DNA from: Gordius sp. MW1
Lineage: Eukaryota; Nematomorpha; Gordioida; Gordea; Gordiidae
Direction: 5' to 3'
Assembly (NCBI GenBank): GCA_964036665.1
Contig: OZ038532.1
Span: forward strand, 4,712,001 to 4,776,000
DNA: 64,000 nt
In this document: piece after piece, positions 24,506 to 37,600 of the stretch
Layout of the letters: each line of letters opens with the position of its first letter
Numbering within the stretch: the stretch's first letter is position 1
The notes under the pieces: generated by a model
Database searches by the model: none
What the model was told of the DNA's origin: nothing
What the model saw: only the letters and a program-made list of their open reading frames with translations
Program-made: the position numbers and the translations under genes

Positions 24506-24721
24506 TCTAGCCTCTTTGCTCCTAATTTGAGGATAACTATTTTATTGGCCTTATAATCTCCCTATTTCATGCGGCTAGCTGTATCTACACTCACATATAT
24601 TATCAAACTTATACTAATACTTGTTGTCAGACTTAATGCTTAACAAAATCGACGTTCACAGGCAGTTTGCCGATGCCACATTTTTTCACTCATCCCTAAC
24701 ACTTTCACTTTTAGTGGATTG

Positions 24722-25200
24722 AGGGTATGGTTGTAGGGGGAAGCGGCTACCCCACCCTCCTAAGTTGATAAAATGTCTTTATCTGGGGAATACATGTTTG
24801 TAATGATACTATTTACTGTTGATCCTTTACGATATAATTTAATTCGAATTCTAATATGTTCATTTTCTTCTTCTTCTTTATCAAGTATTTGGTCCCACAA
24901 TCGTCGGGTTTGTTTTGATCTTGATCGGGTAAGTGCCATGTCTGAATTAATCATCTTAGATTTCATAACTTTGTCAACTCGCTCTTACCACGTGACCCGA
25001 CGTCGTCCTCTTCCTCTCTTCCCCCGGTTCCTCCATGCCCATTACTTTTCGATTAACCTCCTTCGTCTCCCTTCTTAGTATATGTCCATACCACCTCAGC
25101 CGATTTTCGTAATGATATCCGCCATAAATTAAATACCCATTTTTGTCATCAGAAAGTCATTAGTCAAAAATGTCGAGCCTAGTATACCCCAATGTTTATA
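24722..25200 (-). mobile_element. RTE-like LINE, 3'-end fragment
   Basis: On the minus strand, 24880-25130 encodes a decayed version of the C-terminal peptide seen at 42829-43130, including the DMALTRSRSK motif (compare DMALIRSRWM), and the GTGCCATGTCTTGA-type nucleotide block is shared. It is 5'-truncated as usual for LINEs. The nearby 24500-24680 stretch may be another piece. Confidence 0.55.
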
Positions 25201-25230
25201 ATTTCAGTATTTCGCATTTTGGCCCTCACT

Positions 25231-25389
25231 ATATGGGCCTTGTCAGGGAGGGGCGGATCACCCCCTCTAAATCTAGAAATTCTCAAAAATTTAATATAAT
25301 GGTTTCCATCTCAAAAAATTATCATTTTGCCCTTCCCTAAATCATTATTGCCCCCCCCCCTCTAATTTTAATCCTGGCTATGTCCATGC
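25231..25389. repeat. decayed short inverted-repeat element
   Basis: Left end near ATGGGCCTTGTCAGGGAGG, right end CTGGCTATGTCCATG, G-rich left and C-rich right. A further G/C-tract remnant follows at about 25545-25720, with an 18-base C run at 25687. Confidence 0.4.
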
Positions 25390-26054
25390 CTCAATTAATC
25401 TTTGTTAGCACAGAAACATGGGATATCAATAATTTAAATCCGTAGCTCTTAGTTAATTTATCCATGATGGTAATCACCATTAAGTTTCTTATTAAGGTTA
25501 GTAGGCATCGTAATCTTCCCTTTATTCAAAATTTTGTCAGCAATGGACCTAGTCAGGATCTTAATTGAGTAGGGGGCGATGAGTTTTGTAAGGGCGACAA
25601 ATGAGTGATTTTTCGAAATTTTAGCTAAATTTTGTTAAAGATCCAAGAATTTTCGGCGAAGATAGGGGCCAGTTGCCCCAATGTACCCCCCCCCCCCCCC
25701 CCCCGCTTTTCCCCCAGCTATGTATTCAAATTATTCAATTTTATTTAGTAATTCACTTGTCTCATATTTATTATAAAATTATTTTTTTTAATATTCGGGC
25801 GAAATGATTGAATATTACTAGTGTATTAATTTTGTTCATAAAATATTACGATCTCAACAATTTTGCTCTAGTTTATCATTAAATAAGTTATTAAATATTT
25901 TGTTGACTAAATTAATTTGTTACTTATTTAGACTAGCACAATGTTTTAAAAATGAAATAAAATAAGATTTAAAAAGTAAAACACACTGGTATAGAAACTT
26001 TAAGAAACGTCTTTTTTCGATTTAAACTACAAGACATTTGTTATCTTAAAATTC

Positions 26055-26124
26055 ATGCCATCGCTAAATTTACACTTGAGTTTAGTAGTTGGGTTTTATA
26101 TAATGTACCTACTGTATAAACCAA
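26055..26124 (+). CDS. possible signal-peptide exon, gene not assigned
   Basis: ATG followed by 23 codons (MPSLNLHLSLVVGFYIMYLL then YKP) with a strong hydrophobic core and a consensus donor GTGAGT at 26125. It would make a good first coding exon of a secreted or membrane protein. The next same-strand gene is the ZP-domain gene, but the phase (1) does not splice directly to any ZP exon I found, so at least one more exon would be needed. Could be chance. Confidence 0.25.
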
Positions 26125-26549
26125 GTGAGTTTTTGAAAATAGCCATTAGCGACGCCGTAGAACCTTCATACAGAGATCTGCATGCCCAGCTCGACATACC
26201 CATATATAAATCAAAGCTCATTTTATGCATTGAACCTTTTTGTCATACAACATGTGCATATATAAAAGATGATTGATGATAATGAACGTTTAACCACTAT
26301 AATGAATTATATTTCTAGATTTATTTTATTATATAACCCCTAATGCACAATTAATGACTTTACTTAGCTGTCAATACCAAGATATCAATAAATTTGTCAT
26401 TGACATTGCACGATCAGTCTAACGTCAGCAAGATATTATTAAGAATATCAAATTTAAGTCAACTAGAGTCAAACATAAAGTAATACCCCAAAATCCCCTT
26501 GAACTATTTTTGAATCTAAATTTCATTAAAAGACTTATTAGTTTCAGAA

Positions 26550-27140
26550 GCCAGAAATGCCCGGGCAACTGTCTTATTTGGATTATCGGGCGGGCCCTCT
26601 AACAAGGATCAGGCAATTCGGGTTTACTGTTATTCTTTAGTAAAGTGTATTATTTTTTTCCTACATTAGCTTGTCACTTTTTTTGATTATATAATATTTA
26701 TTCATCGTAGTTCTTATCCATAGCACTGACTAAATATTTACTAAAAAATTTAAAATATTTTTTCGGGCAGGGCAGTTCGGGCAGCCCTAATGATTCGGAA
26801 ATGGTCGGGCGGACACTTAGAAGGGTTCGTGGGGGCGCGGGCGGGCAATTAGGTCATAAAACTGGACCAGGCTAGGTTCGGGCAAAATGATTTAAACAAA
26901 TCGGACCTCTTATTCTTTCGTCCCCTACATGTACATGACTTTTTCATACTCGAATTATTATAATACATTTACGCTTATTTTTACATTTTAATAATACTAT
27001 TTTTTATTTTATTATAATAGGATAAAACTTATTTAAGCAGGCCGGGGGCGGGAATTACTTTAGAAATAGAGATTTCATGTGGGTCGGGCCTGGTAAGGTA
27101 AGGTTAGGGCCGGGGTCGAGTCCAAAGATAAACTACTTTC
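26550..27140. mobile_element. decayed DNA-element relic with CGGGC motifs
   Basis: Scattered GC-rich motifs (TCGGGCGGGCCC, TTCGGGCAGCCC, GTCGGGCCTGGT) inside AT-rich DNA. This is the same texture as the relic at 22563-24505. No ORF and no clear termini. Confidence 0.3.
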
Positions 27141-28150
27141 TGAAGTCCGAGTTATGGCCGAAAAATATTGTAGACGATGACCTTTACCTTCATAATTTTT
27201 ATGCGTTATGGGCTACTGGTTATGAACTAAAGATTTCTTGATAGCAATCAAATCAATATTTGTTCACAATATATTTAATAAACAAATTTCTAATATAAGG
27301 TATGTTGCTCAATATGTCATGACCTCTAAGGATTGTATAAAGTTATGCCGAAATGGCTTATGCAGCAAATAAAACTTATTTTATTTATTTATAATCTTAA
27401 TAATTTTAAAACAAATAAATAGGTTAGTGATTTGGAAGATAAATCATTTTGGATAAACAATTTTAACTCGTTCTTATATGGTATATAAACCATCAATCGT
27501 ATTCAAGCTTAAAAACTTCACTTATTTAAATACTTTATTATGTATGACAATAATTAGTAATTTCCCGTAAAATTGGATATAAAAGTCAAAGCTCATAATA
27601 AATATGCATTTATGGTATGAAGTCAAAATTTTAATACATAAAAATTCCTCAAAATTAATTGACTTCAAGAAGCTTTTTGGGTAAATGTACAGCATTTAAT
27701 AGTTATATATTAAAGACGCCTAAAATAGTATATACTAAAGACGCGTTTAAAAACAATTTAAGATTTTGAAGAATTTAGTTTCTGAATTATTGTTATTTTA
27801 AATTAAAATTTGAATAAGAATAAAGACCCTTAAAGTCATAACTAACATTGTAATTTCTTTATAGTACCCTTAAAATTTTAAAAAAGCTCATTAAAATTTA
27901 ATTTAAGAAAGTTTTAAAGTTTCATAAGATTAACCTTTGCATATAGATATAACCTTTGCAAGTTTATTATATTCTATATTATAAGCATGGGGTCATTAAT
28001 TTATTCCAAAAGGTAATAAAAATTGTGTTATGACAATAAACCCAAAATAATATTTGGGCATTATATGCATGTAACTTCATATGCACCCAGCATGAAATCA
28101 ATATATACTAAATGTGTATTTTTATGTTAGGTCAATTAATCCATAATTTT
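27141..28150. other. intergenic, nothing recognised
   Basis: AT-rich sequence without coding signal, RNA gene or repeat boundary that I can support. Confidence 0.5.
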
Positions 28151-28158
28151 TTATAAAA

Positions 28159-28294
28159 GCACTATCTCTAATACCTTATTCAAACATTTAATTTTTATCG
28201 GGACATATTCCAAAAAATTAAGTAAAGCACTATCTCTAATACCTTATTCAAACATTTAATTTTTATCGGGACATATTCCAAAAAATTAAGTAAC
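28159..28294 (+). repeat. two-copy tandem duplication, 68-bp period
   Basis: GCACTATCTCTAATACCTTA and the 48 bases after it are repeated essentially unchanged, starting at 28159 and 28227. The near-identity points to a recent event or an assembly artefact. Confidence 0.8.
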
Positions 28295-28411
28295 AAATTA
28301 TTAAAATGGCCGGCTCATTATTAAATATATTTTAGCATGTATCTTCATGTATCTTTTTAAAGATATTCAATAATATGTATAAAAATGTTTGTTTTAATTG
28401 CAATATATATT

Positions 28412-28704
28412 CATGGGCGTACGCAGGTTTTGAACTAGAGGGGGGCAGATTAAAAAAAAAAAATTTTTTTTCTAAAATTTCCTGAGAGCAAAAAAAAAAA
28501 AAAAAAAAAAAGGTCTCGACTATTCGGGGGGGGGGGGGAGCCACATTATGGTGGGGCAGAGCCTAATGAGGGTGGGGCAGAGCAAAATTAGGGGGGGGGC
28601 AAAACAAATTTTTTTTTAATTCTTGAGGGTTTTTGTATTGAAAAAAATCTTATTTTTAAAATTAGGGGGGGGGGGCAGCCGCCCCCCCCCTGCGTACGCC
28701 CATG
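28412..28704. repeat. short inverted-repeat element, long copy with A and G runs
   Basis: Ends CATGGGCGTACGCAGG and CTGCGTACGCCCATG are perfect inverted copies. The interior has an A run (28491-28511), two G runs and GGTGGGGCAGAG repeats. This is the best-defined terminus pair of the family. Confidence 0.7.
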
Positions 28705-28904
28705 TATATATTAAATAATTTAAAAAGCCTATATCCTTATTTTATGTTTTTATATCTTTTCCGTTCTATTCTTTAAGTTATGAGAAAACTTTAACTAACA
28801 CGCCCATGTATATATTAAATAATTTAAAAAGCCTATATCCTTATTTTATGTTTTTATATCTTTTCCGTTCTATTCTCTAAGTTATGAGAAAACTTTAACT
28901 AACT
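28697..28904 (+). repeat. two-copy tandem duplication, 104-bp period
   Basis: CGCCCATGTATATATTAAAT and the following sequence recur at 28801. The duplication starts in the right end of the short element and extends into flanking DNA. An (AAAT)n microsatellite follows at about 28912-28965. Confidence 0.75.
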
Positions 28905-29134
28905 CTTCAAATAAATAAATAAATAAAAAATTAAATAAATAAATAAATAAATAATAAATAAAATAGGATTTGCCAATAGTATCGCGATTTCACATTTGCG
29001 CCAGTCAATGAGCCCATAATTAGGGTCGTTAAAATAAAATAACACTTTTCACTTGTTTTGCGTCATCGTACTTTCAACATAAAGGTGTCGTGTGGGGGTC
29101 ACCTAGGTGTAGAATCTTTTCATTCTTTTATCAA

Positions 29135-29413
29135 TTATGTTCGAACTGGCTTGGAGCACGGACAGTGATAAGCCTTTATTCCATAAGGTTGCTTTTTACT
29201 AAATTTGTCACCTGGTTCAATAACAATTTTATGACACATGATTAGGGAGTAGAGATTTGTGCAAGTCGTATTCAATGATGTCATAAAAACCATAAACGCG
29301 TCTCTGTTGCAAAATTGAAAGGCGAATGATACACCTTTTGATAGATTGTTGACTTCTGTCTGCACGTGGCTCTCAATTAAAAGCACGGGCAAACTAAGCA
29401 GGAAACATGCAAC
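29135..29413 (-). CDS. doubtful small secreted Cys-containing protein, start unclear
   Basis: An open frame ends at the stop at 29135-29137. It begins with a signal-peptide-like stretch (SVACFLLSLPVLLIESH) and continues with cysteines in FCNRD, TTCTN, MCHK and YHCPCSKP. About 55 bp upstream on this strand is TATAAAAGG (near 29459-29467), a good TATA box. The frame has no ATG: the only nearby ATG is one base out of frame. Either there is an indel (sequence error or pseudogene), a non-AUG start, or the exon starts at the acceptor TTTCCTGCTTAG and begins at 29393. I do not recognise the family. Confidence 0.35.
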   Translation of the reverse strand, partial: VACFLLSLPVLLIESHVQTEVNNLSKGVSFAFQFCNRDAFMVFMTSLNTTCTNLYSLIMCHKIVIEPGDKFSKKQPYGIKAYHCPCSKPVRT

Positions 29414-29552
29414 ACTTTCTTAACAATTTTATGAGAATATCTTAGGCTTAGATTTCCGTTGGCCTTTTATAGAGCATTCTATAAGTTCGTTGAGGACTTA
29501 AAGGCTCATGATAAGATAAATATATAATTTAAAACGATGTAATTCTAATTCA

Positions 29553-29715
29553 CATGGGCCTAGCCAGCATTGGGATTCGAGGCGGGCAATAATGATTTAG
29601 GGAAGGGCAAAATGATCATTTTTTTTAAGTTTTAGCCAAAATGATATATTTTAACAAATTTTTGGATTTAGAGGGGGGCAGCCGCCCCTTCCTGCCCCCA
29701 TTGGCTACGCCCATG
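29553..29715. repeat. short inverted-repeat element copy
   Basis: Left end CATGGGCCTAGCCAG, right end TTGGCTACGCCCATG, with the usual G-rich/T-rich/C-rich order. It lies just upstream of the minus-strand small ORF. Confidence 0.6.
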
Positions 29716-31526
29716 TAAAAATTATTTTAATTATTATTTTGTTAACAAATTAATGATCTCGCATGCTTTCATTTGAACGATTTTAAATGTATTTGTATTA
29801 GTTCCAAAAGATATAATTAAGAATGCCAAATTTTGAGTTTTTTAATAATAATGGTCAATTACATAAAAATTGGAGACCTTTTCACTCACTTAATCAATGT
29901 TCTCATAAAACACTGCATGCATTGCATATCGTTTACCTACTCTGAGCTAATAATATTTACCCAAAATATATCAAATTAGTACATATTAAAATTTTAGTCG
30001 ATCCAAGAAATATTCAATTTCGCATTGGTTTTAGACATTAAGCCCGCAACACTTATGTATCTTATTTCACAATTCAATTTAGGGGAACTAAATAACAAAA
30101 CAAAAATCAACATTTTAAATAAACTTTGCTATAAGCGCCTAGTGAGAATTAGACTATTATGACTCAGAGTCTTTAGATCTAGACAAATGACGATTCAGCG
30201 AATCTACTCGGGGATTTGCTGATAGTTGCAGTAATACTACGCTTTGTTATCACTTATCACAGTCATGTTTTTGGGGAGGTTATTCAACTAGTAACATTCT
30301 TCTAGAGCCCATTAAATTTAATCACATCGGAATAATGTAGTTTTATACGATGCCAAGCCACCCCAAACATAATTGAGCTAAACTTTCCGCATTTTTTGCT
30401 AAGTACATCATCTTATAGCTATTACCAAGACCAGCACACCACAATGTGGAATGCTAATAGTTGCTACCAAGCTTCATTGTTTCACTTTCACTACCGCATA
30501 AGTTCCGGTTTAAAAGTCCATATTCCGTCTATGTCATTTCACGTCACCAGTTAAGTCGAGCGAAAGTCTTCCTTTGAAAAAAATTATAGATAGTTTAGCC
30601 TAAGCTCAGAAACTATACCCTGTGCACGTAGTGTAAAATCCATAATTACTCTGCGAGGGGGCCTTAAAATTTTAACCCTTCCTCCTAGTTTATGTAATAA
30701 TTGTTGTTTAGGGGTAGGGTGTGGGAATAGTGGAATGATAATATCTCACCCTCCTACATTTACCTGATCATGGTTCCCCCTTTCTCCCCTAGTAAATTAG
30801 GGAGAAGGCCAACCTAGGAATCCTGTCCTCGCACCATAGGAAAGTTCATTGAACGAGAGGTTTTTTTTCTAATGTTTCGCTCATTATCTACTGACTATAC
30901 ATAGCTACTACCTACCTAGGAGCTATTACAGCATTGGGTTGGGTGTGGCAGGGAGACAGCTCTATTTTAGTGTTGTCATGGGGCGATTACCAGCTTGGAA
31001 AAACTTTAATCCTCCTTCTAGCGTTTCTAGAAATCTCTCAGGTGCATGACCTAGGAGACTATAATTGAGATAATTACAAACTTGCCGTTAGATTTGTCGT
31101 AAAACGATTCCCCTCTACAACTATAATCTCGACAAATTTAATTCCCGATAACTATTGCTTCAGCACATATTTTTCCCATTATGAACTCATCTTAAGTCCA
31201 CGTCCAAGTTTATATTGTATAACAAACCACCACCTCTGCACTGTGCGACAACATTAACACAGGTGAAAGTGCTGTGCGCGTCGTTTGCTAACTATAGTGC
31301 GCCCCTGTGTCCTCCAACACTCTCTCCCCCACTCTCATAACTCACTTTTATTTTTATAACGTTGCTTCAACTTATTATTTTTTGTATTAAATTTAGAAGG
31401 GAATTTATAATAATTTCTCAATATCCCTAAATTAAATATTATTAAGTAAAATTTCACAAATTACAATAGATAATATTAATAATAACATGCTTCCGAATTT
31501 TTAACTTTTGTTTTTTATGCATTCAG
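29716..31526. other. gene-poor stretch, nothing recognised
   Basis: No supported gene. 30590-31330 is less AT-rich than its surroundings and has C/T-rich patches, but no open frame or splice pattern stands out. It could hold 5' non-coding sequence of the ZP gene; this is not shown. Confidence 0.4.
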
Positions 31527-31580
31527 ACTTTATTCGACACTGCAATCTTACGACTTAGAAGAAAAATTCCCTTTCTATCT
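31527..31580 (+). CDS. possible upstream coding exon of the ZP-domain gene
   Basis: 54 nt between a good acceptor (TTTTTTATGCATTCAG) and a perfect donor (GTAAGT). In phase 2 it reads LYSTLQSYDLEEKFPFY and joins in phase to an alternative start of the next exon at 34671. Evidence is splice signals only. Confidence 0.3.
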
Positions 31581-34500
31581 GTAAGTTTTATTTATAACAT
31601 TTCCTATATTGGCGCTAACCATGTCAAATATTGTAAAATATCTTTATACGAACATAAGCTAGGTCTTATCTCAGTTATTTATAAATTAGAAAAATTATTC
31701 CAAGTTTATTAGAGTAGTGAAATGGCCAAAATTTTAAACGCTTGTAGTATTGATCCTACTATTATATCATTACTTTGTTTATAAATATTTCGAGTTGCAA
31801 ATTAAAACCATTTAATCAGTTTTGCTATTTTTGTGGGGCATTATAATTTCTTGCTTGAAATACTTTTTAAAATACCTGAAAAAATTGTATAATATTCATT
31901 TTCTTATACCCTTAAACATGTCAACCTACGTTTCGTATATATGTCCAAATTTAAAATAAAATTATTTAAATAAACGATCTAATATTTATATTTAAGTAAT
32001 CGATTAGCTTTCTTTATCGTTTATATTATGGAACGTTTAAATAATTTAGTCATTATATAAATAAATTATAAACTTTTAATTTATTATTTTTTTGTCAATA
32101 AAACAACAAAAAAATATTTGCAGGGAGCCTATAAGATAAATATATTGATCTATATTTGACACTCCCAAATATATAAGATCTTGTTTAATACATGTCCCAA
32201 CTTCAAAATATAATTAATCTCATGAAGTTAGCTTAATCAAATAGGTAAATGGCCATGGGTTTAACCTTACAGTTATACAATAAATACAAAAGATGGATTA
32301 TTAAATCCTTTTTCCCACTCAATAAAAATGATATGCGCACTTGATTTTTAGGGTCATTCCTAGTTTATATAGTGGGTAAAGTATAAAAACAGACCTTGGG
32401 CTGTATCATCATATGTCTAAAAACTTAATAATAATAATATTTGTTTGATATAAAATTCGAGGACTAGGCTTTTAATTTAATACAAAAATTATAATACTAC
32501 CGACAAAATTTATTTTTAAATTCGAGCCATTTTAAAAGGTGCACTTGAAATTTGATGTTAAAAAAATAATTTAAAATTTTTTATAGATCGAAGGGATAAA
32601 TGTTTTTGATTTAGGGGGGAAATATTGTAATGCCTGTATACATACCTATGTGTTGCCTAACCTTTAATGCACTTACATTGAAATTCCTGGATTATAAATT
32701 TTTATAATCGAGTTCCTTGACGTATATTAATCCTATTACAAGCATATCCATGCTTTTGCTCTTTTTTAAATGTGTAATATATATTGTAATTTAAGTTTAG
32801 ATGGATTAAAAAATATTGTGATAAAACTTTGACAAATTCAACTCTGATTTTGTCAGATGGTTTATTTGCTCAGCGAAATAAAAAAGACATTTAAAATCAA
32901 TATGGCATTGAAATTAATACGATAAAATTATAATCTACAAAATAATTAAAAATAGTAATATATTGTTTTTATTTAAATATATGAAACTCATGTTAACCGT
33001 AAGATTAGACATAAAATTAAAAAACTTTTATATTTTATCATTTGTAAAATTCAAATCGCTTCCCACATATTATTTAGTTAAATATAGTAGGATTTTATAA
33101 GGGGAGTCAACATTTGTAATTATATTATTATGCAGACTCTCAGACAAACTATCTTATGATAGCCAGAACATTGAGTCTTAAGATGTACTTAGAATCAGAT
33201 TCTACTTTGGTGAACTTGACACATCACATAATTTTTCCCCAAAAATCACGTACTTAATATGGTTGAATTTAAACAAGGCAGTGCAAAGGTGTAAGTGCAC
33301 ATGGGAAAGTAAAAGTTTTCAAGAATCTTCTTATTTAACATGAATTCTAGTTACGTTCTTATTTTATTCTAAGGCTCTAGAAGTTTAAGTGGCTACTTTT
33401 GTCATTACGTCATGAGAAATTCGTTGTTAATACTTTTTCAAGATTTTCAATTTGGGGAAGGCATTAATAAATCCAAACAAATATTTAAAAAATATAGTAA
33501 GAAGAATTATAGAAAACAATATATCGAGCATAAAAGATTAAGCTTGTTACAAGGGCAAAGTTATTTACTTTTCAAAACTTGCATTTGAAAATTGATTTCT
33601 AAAAAATGAACTAACATAGTCTATTTTTTGACTGTTTTTATTAATCAGAATACCCATTTTATATGGTAAAGCGACATCGCGGTCAATATACTTCGATTAA
33701 TTATATAGTTGGGTAAGTCGGTTGTATGATATAATAAAAAGTGAAGCAGCTTGAGTAAAGGGGATGACTTTTTTTATGGGACGGTGAGGGGCAGCGCACA
33801 ATGAAAATGGAAAAAACAGAACAATTATCTTTTACTATTATACTTTAGTGTGTGTGACTGAGTGAAAAATCCCTTGATATTTTTTCAAAAGGCAATCCCG
33901 CCGAACGAAAGCGAGTTTAAAGTTCAAACATTTGATGTCATAATTGTTTTTTTTGTTGCGGCGTCTAAATAAAGTAACCCCGTAAAAGCGCATTTCTGCC
34001 CGCTAAGGAATTAAGTAAAAGATTCTTAACTCTAACCTCGCATAAAAATTAGTGGTAAAATTCGTAAGAATAAATTTAATTAGGTCCTTTGAAAATTATC
34101 AATTTCACATAACTCCTTTGATGCACACAGGCACCCGGAAATAAATTCCATGTTGTAATTAAAGCCGCAAATTAATCTTTGATATAATTTCATTAAACCC
34201 TGAATATAAAAAACCGAAAAACGCAATTATTTTATTATATTTTAATATTAGTTTCTAAACACCTCGGGACATTCTCGATATTTCAAGATGTCCTATTTTA
34301 TCATCCCTATGATAGGATCGTTACTTATCCAGGTAATTTTCAGATGCTAAATTGAACCTAACTTAAATTGTCAATCAATATAATGTATTTGTTAAATAAT
34401 GGTTTAACTTTCTGGTGATTTAACTTTTATAAACTCTTAACAACCCTTTATTTTCCTACATAAAAGTTATATATCCTTAAAAACTGTTTTTGGGATATTT

Positions 34501-34653
34501 TGGGCTTTATTTTGACATCTATAGGCATGGGCCAGAGGAAAGATCCCTCTCCCCTCACTTTAAACTTTATGCCCCCTCCCCCTTACACAAAATTTTGGCT
34601 ATGCCCATGTCGATAAATGTACGCTTTATATCAAATATTTATTATTTTAATAG
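31581..34653. other. long AT-rich intron or intergenic DNA
   Basis: About 3 kb with no recognised gene, RNA or complete repeat. A decayed short element may sit at about 34524-34612 (CATGGGCCAGAGG ... TTGGCTATGCCCATG). Confidence 0.4.
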
Positions 34654-37600
34654 GCTAATCTATTGTCCAGTCAATTTGTAACGACAGTAGATCCATGGAC
34701 AGCCATGACACAAATTCCTTTGAGCGGTAAGCCATTTACATTTTTTAATATTTTTCCAAATTCCCAAAGATGATCGTTTAAAATTTATCTTTATAATCAT
34801 CAATTTTTAGGCGATCCTAGGATAGAATGTGACTCGGATCAAATAAGGCTCATCTTTGACCTCTTAAATCCTTTCAACGGAATTCTGTACCCTAAAAATA
34901 GCTATAATCACGGCGAAACTAATTGCTCCATGATTGGCAATGGAAGATCTAATATAGAATACGTCATCCCTTTGTATGGGTGTGGAACTATTTCAATTCA
35001 ACAAGTATTTTAATCACTATTTAAATTTATCACATATCTCATATCTCTAAAACAATGTCTTTCGCAATTGAGGTAAAGTATTTTTAACTATATACTATTT
35101 AATTATAAAAATAAAATTTGTACTGTACCAATATATTATCCCACGTTTTATCCTAAATAGATTTATAAGAAAAAAATAAAAGCGAGTGAGCATCTATCAA
35201 AAATTAATACTATTTACTTCTTACTTCTTTAATTACAAATGTAACACTTATGGATTGGATCTTTTAATTGCTCTGGAAATGATTTATTAAATTTTATAGC
35301 CACACACCCTTATTTGATTGTGGCATATTTGACTTCACAGACTAGACCTTTTTTATATTTATTTTATTTTTCTCTATAATAAGTCACGCAACAATCTATT
35401 TAAAGCATAAACTTTTAAATATAAACATTTCATATATTATTAATATAAATTTTGAGCCTATATAGTCAGCGAAGGTTTATCTTTTTTAACATAAGCATTA
35501 TATCTGACTCAGTAGCGGAGGGAAGAGGGGGGGGGGTTAGGGTTAGGATTCCCCCCCCCCCCCCCCCCCAATGACAAAAAAATGGGATCTTTTTCAAATT
35601 ATACGGGAAAAAATTAATAGGAGTCTTGTGTGTGTTGCGCATATAGAAATGATATATTATCTCAATTAATTTGATATTCCATTTTAGATATACAGAAAAT
35701 TTATGTCCCGAGTGCGTGTTTTCTAATAAGAAGAAATTTAATTCTTAATTATTTATCTAAGAAAATTATTTCAACCTCTAAATCAAACGAGGAAGATGCT
35801 GATACGAGCCAAATTTTAGCGGCGGGGTGAACTTGGGCTTATAATTCCATTACGGTCCCGGGCGGGACAATTATTGGTTCTGGTGGGAAATTTAAGCCTA
35901 AAAGGCCAATGCAAGTGTTTATTTCAAACAATGGCCCTAATTAGCGCAAACAGAATATCTGGAAAGAGCTCTTTACAATTTGCGTCCCTGAAGATATTAT
36001 TAATGCATTTTGACCAAAACTCGTAGATATTGATTTTATATAATTTTAATAAGTTTTTGTTTAATCGAAATTCTTTGACTCAAAATTTACCCCCCCCCCC
36101 CTTCCCTTAATTAGATAGTCCTACCTCCGTCACTACTGTATATAAGCTTAATAAATTTTTGTTTTTTTTGAAACCTCTCCCCCCATGAGGCATCCTGGCT
36201 ACGCCTATGATCTGGCTTATCGAACTCAATTAATATGCGGGGGGATGTGAGTTGTCGAGTAAAAGTGAAGGTCATTTGTTTTCATGTTAATAGAGAGAGG
36301 GTCGAACTTGCCTTCGTTTGCTCTTACTTTCTTTAACAATTAGTACGTCTCTTTATAGAAATGTATCCCTTGCCTCATAGTCATAAATGACCATCAAATC
36401 AAACAATGGATAACGCATTGTCCTGGTTCCCGGTATAACTAACCCAAAAGCCTTGTAAATCAAATAATATGGTAGCCATGTACCCCTTTAGCCTAATGTG
36501 GTGTAGGAAAAACATTCATTAAATGAGCATAATTGTATACCAGTTGTTGATAAGAGTGGTGGGCAAGCTTGATTGCACAAATAGATATATGCAAAAATCT
36601 CTGAGAATGTTCAATCCATTATTGTTTGGGGTACACATTATTAGGCACAAAAACGTCCACTTTGGTTAAAAAGCTATAGTTAGATATATCAAAATCCAAA
36701 AATGCCATTATTATAAATGTTCATGATCTTATGTTTAGTGAGGCTGAAAGCATTTGTTATAAATCGTTATCAAACATTAATCGAACCAATAGAATTATTT
36801 GCAGTTAGTACATGAGAGTTGTTTTAAAAATCCTCACGGCTTCATTTAAATTAAGTTTTGACATGGGCCCATAATTTTAGTAATAGTTATATGAATTTTT
36901 AACGAATATTGCATAAAAAAGCAGGAATTTTCTAACAGGGTCCAAAAATTTTACTTTCGGAGACACAGGATTCAAGTTTTATAAAAGAAACCTTGCAGTA
37001 AGTTGGGGTAATATAAAAAATTTGTTTTTTAATATTTTCCCCCAAATTCAATCCACATAAGCTTTTGTATCCTAGCAAACACTTTAATCCATTCTAATAG
37101 TCAATAATGTCAACATATTTAAATCAAACTATTTTATTATTCGAGAAAATGGAAACGCTTAATTACACAAATGCACTTTAATTGCTATCGTATCCGGATT
37201 TTTCAAGTTGTTAAGTAAAATCATCGTCGATATTGTACTGACCATCAAACACGCTATGGAGGGGACAAATGATTATTATTATATTGGATACAACTACAAA
37301 CAAAAACTGTACGTGCAACTAGCACCTGTGTTAATTCAGGTGCTTATTGAGGGAAGGGGAAGGGGAGGAAGCTAAAAGGTCGATAGTCCTTTAATACTTA
37401 GAAAGTATCAATAGAAGGGGAAGGGACAAAGTGTTGTTGAAAGAGGATGTAGCTATAGAGGAAGTGATAAAAAATAGGATTGTTTAAGAGCCTCCATGAT
37501 GTCATGTCATTATTACTTTTGCTCATTGTAACACCCTCTATAAGTCCTAAGATGTCATAGACCCGAAAAGATTAACATTAAAGGGGAAGCGGCAATGAAT

